From assembly GCF_014644735.1 (NCBI RefSeq), contig NZ_BMKZ01000002.1, positions 62,001-126,000 of the forward strand: a DNA stretch of 64,000 nt. Reading direction: 5' to 3'. Both the position numbers and the translations under genes were made by a program. Source of the stretch: Caldalkalibacillus thermarum. Its GTDB lineage: Bacteria > Bacillota > Bacilli > Caldalkalibacillales > Caldalkalibacillaceae. How positions within the stretch are numbered: the first letter of the stretch is position 1; each line of letters opens with the position of its first letter. This document shows positions 18,807 through 27,900 of the stretch, in pieces. The notes beneath the pieces were generated by a model. That model did not search any database and was not told where the DNA came from. It saw nothing but the letters and a program-made list of their open reading frames with translations.

Positions 18807-19790
18807 CTAGTGAAACACCTCTTCCAATTTAGCCAGCAATGCCTTTTTCGCTTCATCTAATGTCCCTCTGTAGGTGAAACCTGCCGCCTTGGCATGGCCG
18901 CCACCTCCAAATGCTTGGGCAATCTCAGCCACATTAACCGTATCCTTTGAACGGAGAGAGACTTTCACCTCTCCTTCTTTCATCTCTTTAAGTAATACTC
19001 CCACTTTTACACCAGCAATTTTACTCGGGTATCCCACTAACCCATCAATATCGTCACGCTCAGCTTGGGCCTGTTTGATGGCGTCAAGTGAAACAGCCAT
19101 TAACGCCACTTGCTGTTCATAGGCAAATGTTAAAGTATCCAAAGCTATCTTTAAAATTCTCACATGCCCCATCGTGATCGTTTCTAGGGAATGTTGGGCA
19201 ATTTTGGCAGGCTCGAGGTTAAACTTTAACAGATCTGCTGCCATCTCCATGACCTTGTGGGTCGTATTGGAGTAGCGAAAGCCACCGGTATCGGTTAAAA
19301 GACCGGTATACAGTGCTTCGGCCAGATCCTGATTAAGAGCTTGCCGAAAATGGAGACAACATAAATCATACAAAATTTCTGTGGTGGATGCCGCCTCAGG
19401 ATAGATCACATTGACTTGGCCAAAACAGGTGTTCGTTGGATGATGATCGATATTTAATAGCTCAACATTTTCCGCAAACAAATGACCAATGTCGCCAAAC
19501 CGCTCCTCATCGGCCACATCGACGGCAATCACATACCGGAAACGATGATTTACAGGCTGTTCAGCCAAATTAATAATCCCGTCAAATCCCTTTAAAAAAG
19601 AAAAGCGTTGAGGGGAAGGCCCCTCATTAACAAGAGTGAATGATTTACCCAGATGCCGGAGCAAATGGGCCACTGCCAGTACTGATCCTGTTGCATCACC
19701 ATCTGGATTGACATGGGAAATAACCAAAAAATGGTCATTTGTTTTTATAAACCGTGACGCTTCAGCCAGTGCTTGCTGGTATGATTGCAT
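18807..19790 (-). CDS. nrnA: NrnA-like DHH phosphoesterase (oligoribonuclease / pAp phosphatase)
   Basis: A 327-residue DHH/DHHA1 protein. DHH-domain metal motifs are visible: HVNPDGDATGS near residue 25, AVDVADEERFGD near 90 and NIDHHPTN near 115. The DHHA1 domain ends with FGGGGHAKAAGF. Family members hydrolyse nanoRNAs and 3'-phosphoadenosine 5'-phosphate. Its place between rbfA and truB is common outside Bacillus, but in B. subtilis nrnA is elsewhere and ylxP occupies the infB-rbfA gap; ylxP is not present here. Confidence 0.9.
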   Translation of the reverse strand: MQSYQQALAEASRFIKTNDHFLVISHVNPDGDATGSVLAVAHLLRHLGKSFTLVNEGPSPQRFSFLKGFDGIINLAEQPVNHRFRYVIAVDVADEERFGDIGHLFAENVELLNIDHHPTNTCFGQVNVIYPEAASTTEILYDLCCLHFRQALNQDLAEALYTGLLTDTGGFRYSNTTHKVMEMAADLLKFNLEPAKIAQHSLETITMGHVRILKIALDTLTFAYEQQVALMAVSLDAIKQAQAERDDIDGLVGYPSKIAGVKVGVLLKEMKEGEVKVSLRSKDTVNVAEIAQAFGGGGHAKAAGFTYRGTLDEAKKALLAKLEEVFH

Positions 19791-19802
19791 AGACTTAACC
19801 CC

Positions 19803-20156
19803 TTAGCTTTTATCCTCTTGATTGATTTCTTTTAGCAACTTTTCAATCCGGTTGCCATACTCAATGGATGCATCAAATTTAAAGATCAGTTGGGGTGTGT
19901 GCCGCAAACGCACCCGGCGGCCAATTTCAGAACGGATAAAACCCTTCGCTTTCTCCAAGGCTTCCAATGTTTGTTCCTTTTGTTCCTCATTGCCGAGCAC
20001 AGTCAGGTAAACCTCAGCTTGTTGCAGATCACCGCTCATCTCCACGTCAGTCACCGTGACAAACCCAATGCGGGGATCCTTTAATTCCTGCTGAAAAATC
20101 TGGCTCAGTTCTTTTTTAATCGCCTCACCAACACGCTGAACGCGCACCTCGCGCAT
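19803..20156 (-). CDS. rbfA: Ribosome-binding factor A
   Basis: A 117-residue KH-like protein that binds the 30S precursor and helps process the 5' end of 16S rRNA. The chosen ATG at 20156 ([17 protein letters not shown]) has GGGGGTGAG upstream and matches the family start; an in-frame start eight codons earlier seems less likely. [18 protein letters not shown] is the conserved core. It follows infB by 27 bases. Confidence 0.94.
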   Translation of the reverse strand: MREVRVQRVGEAIKKELSQIFQQELKDPRIGFVTVTDVEMSGDLQQAEVYLTVLGNEEQKEQTLEALEKAKGFIRSEIGRRVRLRHTPQLIFKFDASIEYGNRIEKLLKEINQEDKS

Positions 20157-20182
20157 GCTGCTCACCCCCTTATCAATCACGC

Positions 20183-22423
20183 TTATCTCTTGACTTCTTC
20201 CATGACATAAGCTTCAATGATATCTCCTTCTTTGATGTCGTTATAATTCTCAATCGTGATGCCGCATTCATACCCTTGGGCCACTTCTCGGACGTCATCC
20301 TTAAAGCGTTTCAAAGCATTGATTTTACCTTCGTGAATGACAACTCCGTCACGAATGAGCCGCACAAAGGAATCCCGGGTAATTTTACCCTCCTTAACAT
20401 ACGAACCGGCAATAGTCCCCACTTTGGATACCTTGAAGATTTGCCGCACTTCCACCGTGCCGATGATTTTTTCACGATACTCGGGATCAAGCATCCCTTT
20501 CATGGCGTTTTCAATTTCTTCCGTTACGTTGTATATGATGCGGTGCAGACGGATGTCCACTTTCTCTTGTTCAGCCAGTTGTTTAGCTTGCGGCTGTGGA
20601 CGCACATTAAAGCCGATCACGATGGCATTGGACGCAGCTGCCAAAGTGATATCAGATTCAGTGATCGCCCCTACACCTGAATGAATAATCTTGACGCGTA
20701 CCCCTTCCACATCAATTTTTTCCAAGGCTGCTTTTAAGGCTTCAACCGATCCTTGAACATCCGCTTTAAGGATCACATTAATCTCCTTGATGTCACCTTC
20801 TTGAATTTGTTGGAACAATTCATCCAAACTGACTCTTTGTGTTTGAGCAAGCTCTTTCTGTTTTTGTTTTTCAGCCCGCGCCTCAGCGATGGCCCGCGCC
20901 TTTTTCTCATCTTCAAAAACCTTGAACTGATCTCCCGCTTGAGGCACGTCTTGCAAACCAATGATCTCCACAGGAGTAGACGGCCCAGCCTCTTTAATTC
21001 GCTGACCATTGTCATTGGTCATGGCCCTTACACGGCCAAAGGTGTTGCCCACGACAATGGGATCACCCACGTGCAGGGTACCATTTTGGACCAGAACAGT
21101 GGCAACAGGTCCTTTGCCTTTGTCCAGTTTGGCTTCGATCACAGTACCGGTTGCCAGTCGGTCCGGATTGGCTTTCAGCTCTTCCATTTCAGCCACAAGC
21201 AGAACCATTTCCATCAGTTCATCTAACCCTTCCCCTTTCAGAGCAGAAATGGGGACAAAGATGGTGTCGCCACCCCACTCTTCAGGGACCAGATTGAGTT
21301 CCATCAATTCCTGCTTGACTTTCTCAGGGTTTGCTTCCGGTTTATCCATCTTGTTGATGGCCACAATAATAGGCACTTTGGCTGCTTGAGCATGATTAAT
21401 CGCTTCCCTCGTCTGAGGCATGACCCCATCGTCCGCAGCTACGACGATAATGGCAATATCCGTTACCTGAGCCCCTCTGGCTCTCATCGTGGTAAACGCT
21501 TCATGGCCCGGGGTATCCAGGAAAGTGATTTTTTTCTGTTCATATTCCACTTGATAAGCCCCGATATGCTGGGTAATGCCTCCCGCCTCTTGGGCCGTTA
21601 CATTCGTGTGCCGGATGGCATCGAGAAGTGTGGTTTTGCCATGGTCTACATGCCCCATCACCGTGACGACGGGCGGTCTTTCTTTCAGTTGATCTGGATC
21701 ATCTTGTTCTTCAATCTGCTCAAATTCGGTCTCATCAACCTCTACTTTTTGCTCAACCTTTACACCGTATTCTTCGGCGATAAGGGTAATGGCATCCATA
21801 TCCACTTCCTGGTTGATATTAGCCATGATGCCAAGCAGCATCAGCTTTTTGATGATTTCCGAAGGCTCTTTTTTCAAACGTTTGGCCAGTTCACCTACGG
21901 TGAGGGGACCGGTAATGGTTATTTTTTCAACCGGCTTTTCAACCGGTTTTTCAACTGGTTTTTGCTGGGCAGTCTTTTGATTTTTGTTAGCCTCTTTCTG
22001 CTTCTTAGGCTTGCTTCCATGTGCAACATGGAGATGTTCCTTGTCATCCCTATGTTTGGACAGTTTTCTTCTTCTGGGTTTTTCTTTTTTGGGGATGTTC
22101 TCCGTCTCATCATCTGGCCCAGTCTCAGCACGGGATAGTACGGGCTGTCTAGGCTTTTCCCGATTTCCCTTTTTAGCCTGACCTTTCGGGGACTTGGGCT
22201 TTTTGTCGCTGTTTCGTTTAGTAGCAGATGCTGCTTTGGCTTTAGGTTCGGCTTTCTGCTTTAATTTTTTCATATAATCTTCCACTTTTGTGACCATCTC
22301 CGAATCCATAACACTCATATGATTGCGCACATCAATATCAAGACGTTTCAGGATTTCTAATACTTCCTTGCTGGTCATGTTCTGATTTCTGGCATATTCA
22401 TACACGCGCAGTTTTTGTGTCAT
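20183..22423 (-). CDS. infB: Translation initiation factor IF-2
   Basis: A 746-residue GTPase placing initiator tRNA on the ribosome. The ATG at 22423 ([21 protein letters not shown]) behind GGGGGTGA gives the typical N-terminus. A charged Lys-rich linker follows, including three KPVE repeats, then a second IF2N domain ([21 protein letters not shown]), then the G domain with [12 protein letters not shown] near residue 260, DTPGHEAF and NKMDKPEA. Domains II to IV complete the protein. The ORF stays open upstream into ylxQ, but those codons are not expected to be used. Confidence 0.97.
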   Translation of the reverse strand: MTQKLRVYEYARNQNMTSKEVLEILKRLDIDVRNHMSVMDSEMVTKVEDYMKKLKQKAEPKAKAASATKRNSDKKPKSPKGQAKKGNREKPRQPVLSRAETGPDDETENIPKKEKPRRRKLSKHRDDKEHLHVAHGSKPKKQKEANKNQKTAQQKPVEKPVEKPVEKITITGPLTVGELAKRLKKEPSEIIKKLMLLGIMANINQEVDMDAITLIAEEYGVKVEQKVEVDETEFEQIEEQDDPDQLKERPPVVTVMGHVDHGKTTLLDAIRHTNVTAQEAGGITQHIGAYQVEYEQKKITFLDTPGHEAFTTMRARGAQVTDIAIIVVAADDGVMPQTREAINHAQAAKVPIIVAINKMDKPEANPEKVKQELMELNLVPEEWGGDTIFVPISALKGEGLDELMEMVLLVAEMEELKANPDRLATGTVIEAKLDKGKGPVATVLVQNGTLHVGDPIVVGNTFGRVRAMTNDNGQRIKEAGPSTPVEIIGLQDVPQAGDQFKVFEDEKKARAIAEARAEKQKQKELAQTQRVSLDELFQQIQEGDIKEINVILKADVQGSVEALKAALEKIDVEGVRVKIIHSGVGAITESDITLAAASNAIVIGFNVRPQPQAKQLAEQEKVDIRLHRIIYNVTEEIENAMKGMLDPEYREKIIGTVEVRQIFKVSKVGTIAGSYVKEGKITRDSFVRLIRDGVVIHEGKINALKRFKDDVREVAQGYECGITIENYNDIKEGDIIEAYVMEEVKR
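21924..21959 (-). repeat. Three tandem 12-base repeats in infB linker
   Basis: Three copies of a 12-base unit (plus strand TTTTCAACCGGC, then TTTTCAACCGGT, then TTTTCAACTGGT) encode KPVE three times in the flexible linker ahead of the second IF2N domain of IF-2. Confidence 0.9.
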
Positions 22424-22439
22424 AACGTCACCCCCAAAG

Positions 22440-22742
22440 TTATTGATGACTATACCGTCTAAGTTCATTAGCAAATCCCTGATCAGTGATAGCCACAAGC
22501 ACCCGTTCTTGTTTGCCGATAGCCCGCCCTAACTGGTATCTGTCACCAGCAATGAGAAAAGGTATTTTATAATAAGCAACTTTGTCTTGAATTTTCTTTT
22601 TGGTATTGTCAGAGGCATCTGCAGCCACAAGGACCAAACACGCCTGCTGCTTGCGAATGGTCCTTAAAACTTGTTCCTCACCCGAAATGACTTTACCCGC
22701 TCTCATGGCTAAACCAAGCAGGTTCCAAAATTTAGGATCCAT
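22440..22742 (-). CDS. ylxQ: YlxQ, L7Ae-family ribosomal protein-like
   Basis: A 100-residue protein of the L7Ae/L30e RNA-binding fold (begins [21 protein letters not shown]; conserved [15 protein letters not shown]). Family members bind kink-turn RNA; the exact target of YlxQ is unknown. The ATG at 22742 overlaps the ylxR 3' end by 11 bases and has GGGAG upstream; the frame is open earlier but lies inside ylxR. It is part of the rimP-nusA-ylxR-ylxQ-infB operon. Confidence 0.9.
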   Translation of the reverse strand: MDPKFWNLLGLAMRAGKVISGEEQVLRTIRKQQACLVLVAADASDNTKKKIQDKVAYYKIPFLIAGDRYQLGRAIGKQERVLVAITDQGFANELRRYSHQ

Positions 22743-23019
22743 CTTGCTCCCTTCCCCATTCTTGCACTTGTTGTTCCAGCAGGTCATAAATCTCATCACT
22801 CACCTTGACCTTTAATGACCGGTCAAGGGCATTTTTCTTGCGAGCCAGCTGGAAACACGACTGGCTGGCACAGATATAGGCACCGCGCCCCGACGCTTTT
22901 CCTGTGGGATCCAGTTTGACCTCGTGTTCGGGTGTGCGAACAACACGGATCAGTGACTTCTTAGGCATCATTTCTTCACAAGCCACGCACTTTCGCAAGG
23001 GAATCTTGCGTCGTCCCAT
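22732..23019 (-). CDS. ylxR: YlxR RNA-binding/nucleoid-associated protein
   Basis: A 95-residue DUF448 protein. It starts MGRRKIPLRKCVACEEMMPKK and carries the family's GRGAYICASQSCFQLARK motif near residue 45, which forms a positively charged surface. YlxR (RnpM) of B. subtilis has been reported to affect RNase P and gene expression. It is located 23 bases downstream of nusA and overlaps ylxQ, the conserved order. Confidence 0.93.
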   Translation of the reverse strand: MGRRKIPLRKCVACEEMMPKKSLIRVVRTPEHEVKLDPTGKASGRGAYICASQSCFQLARKKNALDRSLKVKVSDEIYDLLEQQVQEWGREQDGS

Positions 23020-23042
23020 TGTTTATCCATCCCCCTGTTCCC

Positions 23043-24278
23043 TCAGGATAGATGATCTTCATCAACTGTAACGGTTTCTTCCGGCTGTGTATTCTCCGAC
23101 ACTGCATCGTCAACTTGCACGCCTTCACCTTGTGCAGGATCATCCCCCGCATCTGGAACGTTAACCTGTTCATGATCTTGGGCAGTTGCTTCCGTTTCAA
23201 CAGTTGATTCCACTTCCTCTGGGGGATTGTCTAATAACCCTTTCTCTTTTGCTTCTGATTCACTCTTGATATCAATTTTCCAGTTGGTCAATTTGGCAGC
23301 CAACCGGGCATTCTGTCCTTTTTTTCCAATCGCCAGTGACAACTGATAATCGGGTACAATCACCTGTGTCATTTTTTGATCTTCATAAACATCAACGCGG
23401 ATGACTTTAGCTGGGCTAAGGGCATTGGCCACATAGACCACTGGGTCATCGGACCACTCCACAATATCGATTTTTTCCCCGTTGAGCTCCTGGACAATGG
23501 TTTGCACCCGCGCGCCCTTGGGACCGACACAAGCACCTACCGGATCCACATCTTTGTTATGGGAATAGACGGCTACCTTGGATCGGTCTCCTGCTTCCCT
23601 GGCCACCGATTTGATCTCCACTGTTCCATCATAAATCTCAGGCACTTCCAGTTCAAACAATCGTTTAAGAAAGCCAGGATGAGTCCGCGAAAGGAGAATG
23701 AGTGGCCCTTTCGTTGTTTTTTCAACCTTGGTGATGTACGCCTTGACACGGTCACGGTGCTTAAATTGGTCGGTGGGCATTTTCTCATGAACGGGCATCA
23801 AGGCTTCTGCACGGCCCAGGTCGATATAGATATACCGGCTGTCTTGACGCTGGACGACACCAGTGACAATATCTTCCTCCCGGTCGATAAATTCGTTGTA
23901 AATGATGGCACGTTCCGCTTCCCTAATGCGTTGAGTAACAACTTGCTTGGCCGTTTGAGCTGCAATGCGTCCAAAATCACGGGGCGTCACTTCAATTTCA
24001 ACAATATCCCCAATCTCATAGGCAGGATCCAATCCCCGTGCTGCCTCAAGACTGATTTCTAAACGGGGATCTTTTACTTCTTCCACTACTTCTTTGCGGG
24101 CAAAAACACGGACGGTTCCGGTTTCACGGTTAATATCAACCCGCACGTTTTGGGCGGAATTGAAATTTTTCTTATAACCTGAAATCAGTGCGGTCTCTAT
24201 TGCTTCAATCAAAATATCTTTGCTAATGCCTTTTTCTTTTTCAATGGCATCGAGTGCCTCAATAAAGTCCGTGTTCAT
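23043..24278 (-). CDS. nusA: Transcription termination/antitermination protein NusA
   Basis: A 411-residue RNA polymerase-binding protein. An N-terminal domain (MNTDFIEALDAIEKEKGI) is followed by an S1 domain (EDIVTGVVQRQDSRYIYIDLG) near residue 135 and two KH domains (DPVGACVGPKGARVQTIV; LSLAIGKKGQNARLAAKLT). The last 60 residues are an acidic, Glu/Asp/Thr-rich tail longer than in B. subtilis NusA (about 371 residues). It follows rimP by 21 bases in one operon. Confidence 0.96.
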   Translation of the reverse strand: MNTDFIEALDAIEKEKGISKDILIEAIETALISGYKKNFNSAQNVRVDINRETGTVRVFARKEVVEEVKDPRLEISLEAARGLDPAYEIGDIVEIEVTPRDFGRIAAQTAKQVVTQRIREAERAIIYNEFIDREEDIVTGVVQRQDSRYIYIDLGRAEALMPVHEKMPTDQFKHRDRVKAYITKVEKTTKGPLILLSRTHPGFLKRLFELEVPEIYDGTVEIKSVAREAGDRSKVAVYSHNKDVDPVGACVGPKGARVQTIVQELNGEKIDIVEWSDDPVVYVANALSPAKVIRVDVYEDQKMTQVIVPDYQLSLAIGKKGQNARLAAKLTNWKIDIKSESEAKEKGLLDNPPEEVESTVETEATAQDHEQVNVPDAGDDPAQGEGVQVDDAVSENTQPEETVTVDEDHLS

Positions 24279-24299
24279 GAAGTTTCTCCTCCTTTCAGT

Positions 24300-24770
24300 C
24301 TAAAAGACAACGGCTAAACGGGCTTTGGCTACTTTAGCATAGGGAATGTCAACGGTTTTTGTGGTATGTTTCACTTTAATTTCGATGGTCAGGTTTTCTC
24401 CGTCAAACTGTATCAGGCGGCCTTCAAATGCTTTTTGCCCTTCAACCGGTTCGTAGGTGGTCACACAGATAAACTTGCCTACGGCCCGCCGAATATCCTC
24501 TTCGTTTTTCAAAGGACGTTCCGCTCCAGGTGAGGATACCTCCAAAAAGTAAGCCTGATCGATCGGATCTACTTCATCCAGTTTGGCTGACAAGGCCTCA
24601 CTGACGGCACTGCAATCCTCAATATCCACTCCCCCGGGTTTGTCAATATACACCCTTAAGTACCATTTACGTCCTTCTTTTTTAAACTCAACATCCACCA
24701 GTTCCAATGCTTTTTCTTCCAAAATGGGTAACACAAGCGTTTTGGTCAGTTCCACAACATTGCTAGCCAA
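24300..24770 (-). CDS. rimP: Ribosome maturation factor RimP
   Basis: A 156-residue protein needed for 30S assembly. The N-terminal domain has LELVDVEFKKEGRKWYLRV and the motif VDPIDQAYFLEVSSPGAERPL near residue 80; the C-terminal SH3-like domain ends VDIPYAKVAKARLAVVF. First gene of the nusA-infB operon, preceded by a sigma-A-like promoter and a leader hairpin. Known as ylxS in B. subtilis. Confidence 0.95.
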   Translation of the reverse strand: MASNVVELTKTLVLPILEEKALELVDVEFKKEGRKWYLRVYIDKPGGVDIEDCSAVSEALSAKLDEVDPIDQAYFLEVSSPGAERPLKNEEDIRRAVGKFICVTTYEPVEGQKAFEGRLIQFDGENLTIEIKVKHTTKTVDIPYAKVAKARLAVVF

Positions 24771-24794
24771 AAACAGAACCTCCTTTTATGCACC

Positions 24795-24825
24795 TAAAAC
24801 GAAAGAGTGGGACCGCCCCACTCTT
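24795..24825 (-). terminator. Leader hairpin/terminator upstream of rimP
   Basis: Stem AAGAGTGGG/CCCACTCTT (nine pairs, loop GCGGT) followed on the minus strand by TCGTTTT. It lies downstream of the rimP promoter and about 20 bases before the rimP ribosome site, so it is inside the leader. It could end polC read-through, or act as an attenuator of the nusA operon. Confidence 0.6.
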
Positions 24826-24858
24826 CACACATTGCCTATTCACAGTATTACCAGTACT

Positions 24859-24887
24859 AAGATAGCATAGTCCTGCCAGAAAATCAA
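24859..24887 (-). promoter_or_regulatory. Sigma-A-like promoter for rimP-nusA operon
   Basis: On the minus strand TTGATT (24887-24882), 17 bases, then an extended -10 TGC-TATCTT (hexamer 24864-24859). The -35 sits inside an inverted repeat GCCAGAAAA/TTTTCTGGC, which might be an operator or the weak 3' end of polC. Confidence 0.6.
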
Positions 24888-24905
24888 TCTTTTTCTGGCC
24901 TTTGC

Positions 24906-27900
24906 CTAGAAAAGAGACAACTGGTTGGTTTCGGGCAAATCTTTTAAGCAACCATGCTGCTCTAGATAATCGATCACGGTTTTGGACACTTTACTGCGGA
25001 TTTGCAAATCTTCCTTCGAGAGGAATTCACCTTCATTTCGGGCCTTGACGATGCTTATTGCCGCGTTGGTGCCAATCCCTGGGATGGCATTGAACGGGGG
25101 AATCAGGCCGTCTCCGTCCACCAGAAACTGGATCGCATCTGAACGGTAAAGATCCACATTTTTAAAGTGAAAGCCCCGCTCCACCATCTCCAGGCACAAC
25201 TCCAGCACAGTCAGTAAACTTTTTTCTTTCGGTTGGGCCTGGTTCCCTTTTTCCAGTATCTCTTCAATCTTTTTCCGGATGGCCTGTGAGCCTTTCAAAG
25301 CTAACTGTACATCAAAATCGTCTGCACGTACGGTAAAGTACGATGCGTAAAACTGAATCGGGTAATGCACCTTAAAGTAAGCAATGCGGACTGCCATTAG
25401 CACGTAAGCCACCGCGTGGGCTTTGGGAAACATGTATTTGATTTTCTGGCAAGACCAGATATACCAATCAGGTACGCCATGTTTTTTCATTTCGTTAATA
25501 TCATCTTCTTCAAGCCCTTTCCCCTTGCGCACCCGCTCCATGATTTTAAAGGCGCGGGAGGGCTCCAAACCTTTATGAATCAAGTAAACCATAATATCGT
25601 CACGGGTGGAAATTACCTCGGACAAGACGGCTTTGCCCTCGCGGATCAACTCCTGGGCGTTGTTCAGCCAGACATCTGTTCCGTGGGAGAGTCCCGAAAT
25701 ACGCACCAGTTCGGCAAAGGTGGTTGGACGGGTATCCTCTAACATCTGCCGCACAAAGCGGGTGCCAAATTCCGGGATGCCCAATGTCCCCGTCTTGGAC
25801 ATAATTTGCTCTTCAGTTACTCCCAAGGGCTCTGTACTGCTGAAAATTTTCATGGTTTCCGGATCATCAATGGGAATCTCCTTGGGATTGATGCCCGTCA
25901 AATCCTGCAACATGCGGATCACGGTCGGATCATCGTGACCAAGGATATCCAGTTTAAGCAGGTTGTCATGAATAGAGTGAAAGTCAAAATGGGTGGTACG
26001 CCACTCCGAGTCCATATCGTCGGCTGGATACTGGATCGGTGTAAAGTCGTATATCTCTTTATCTTCCGGTACGACAATGATCCCCCCGGGGTGCTGTCCT
26101 GTGGTCCGTTTAACACCCGTACAACCTTTAGCCAAACGGTTGATTTCGGCTTGACGGAATGTTTTTCCCTCAATTTCCTCATACTTCTTGACAAAACCGT
26201 ATGCTGTTTTATCCGCCACCGTGCCGATCGTTCCAGCACGGTAAACTTTGTCTTCCCCGAATAATTCTTGCGTATATTTGTGTGCGATGGGCTGATACTC
26301 CCCGGAGAAGTTTAAGTCAATATCCGGTACTTTGTCTCCTTCAAATCCCAAAAAGGTTTCAAAAGGGATGTCATGGCCATCTTTGATCAACCGGTGCCCG
26401 CACTCGGGGCAGTCCTTGGCCGGCAAGTCAAAACCTGACCCCACAGAACCGTCATCAAAAAACTGGGAATAATGACAGTTGGGGCAGACATAATGGGGAG
26501 GCAGCGGGTTCACTTCGGTAATTTCCAGCATGGTTGCCACAAAGGAGGACCCCACTGAACCTCGCGATCCAACAAGGTAACCATCCTGTAATGACTTATG
26601 AACCAACTTTTGCGAGATAAGATAGATCACTGAGAAACCATTATTAATAATACTGTTTAACTCTTTTTCTAACCGTTTTTCCACAATGTCCGGCAAAGGA
26701 TCGCCATAGATCTGTTTCGCTTTGTCATAACACATCCGCCGGATGTCTTCATCTGCCCCCTCGATATGAGGAGTATACAATTCAGCCGGCACAGGTCTTA
26801 TCTCCTCAATTTGATCTGCAATAGACTGGGGATGCTTAATGACCACTTCTTCCGCTTTGCCGGCTCCTAAAAATTGAAACTCCTCCAGCATTTCATCCGT
26901 AGTTCTAAAGTAAACAAGCGGCAAACGGTTGGGATCAAGGGGGGTGGCTCCGCCCAAGGTGGTCACTAAAATTTTGCGGTAAATGGCATCTTCCGGATGA
27001 AGATAATGGACATTCCCCGTGGCAACCACCGGTTTGCCCAGCTTGTCCCCCAACTTGACGATGTTGGACAGAATGGTTTGAATGTGTGCTTTGTCCTTGA
27101 CCAATTCTTTTTCAATCAAATGTTCATAGTTAGAGACAGGCTGAATCTCAAAGTAATCGTAAAATTTGGCGATCTCCTCCACCTCTTCAGGAGATTTTTG
27201 CATCATGCCTTCAAAGATTTCCCCCTGATCACAAGCAGAGCCGACCAAAAGACCCTCCCTGTATTGTTCAATCAGGCTGCGAGGAATCCGGGGGGTACGG
27301 TGAAAGTATTTGATATGAGCCAACGAAATCAATTTATATAAATTTTTCAAGCCCTGTTGCGTCTTGGCCAGCAGGGTGCAATGAAACGGCCGCTGGCGAA
27401 TCACATCCCCGCTGCCTTTGTATTCATTTAATTGATCCAGCTGTGTGATCTCTCGCTCCTGGCAATCGCTGATCATTTTCCACAGTAAATAACCTGTGGC
27501 CTCCGCGTCGTACACCGCCCGGTGGTGATTAACCAGCTCAATGTTAAATAATTTACACAAAGTATTCAGCCTGTGATTCTTTAAATCAGGATACAAAAAA
27601 CGGGCCAGCTCCAATGTATCAATGACCGCGTTGTTCAGTTCCAGGCCCAATTTTTTATACCCGACCTGTAAAAAGCCCATATCAAAGCTGGCGTTGTGAG
27701 CCACTAGAGTCGCATCACCCACAAAGTCATAAAAGCGCCGCAACACATCTTCAATCTCAGGGGCATCCTTAAGCATATCATCCGTAATCCCCGTCAGTTT
27801 CACGATCTGGTCTGTCAGAGGTTCATGGGGATTGGCAAACTCTGAAAACTTGTCAATCACTTCTCCATTACGGATTTTCACTGCGGCCAGTTCGATAATT

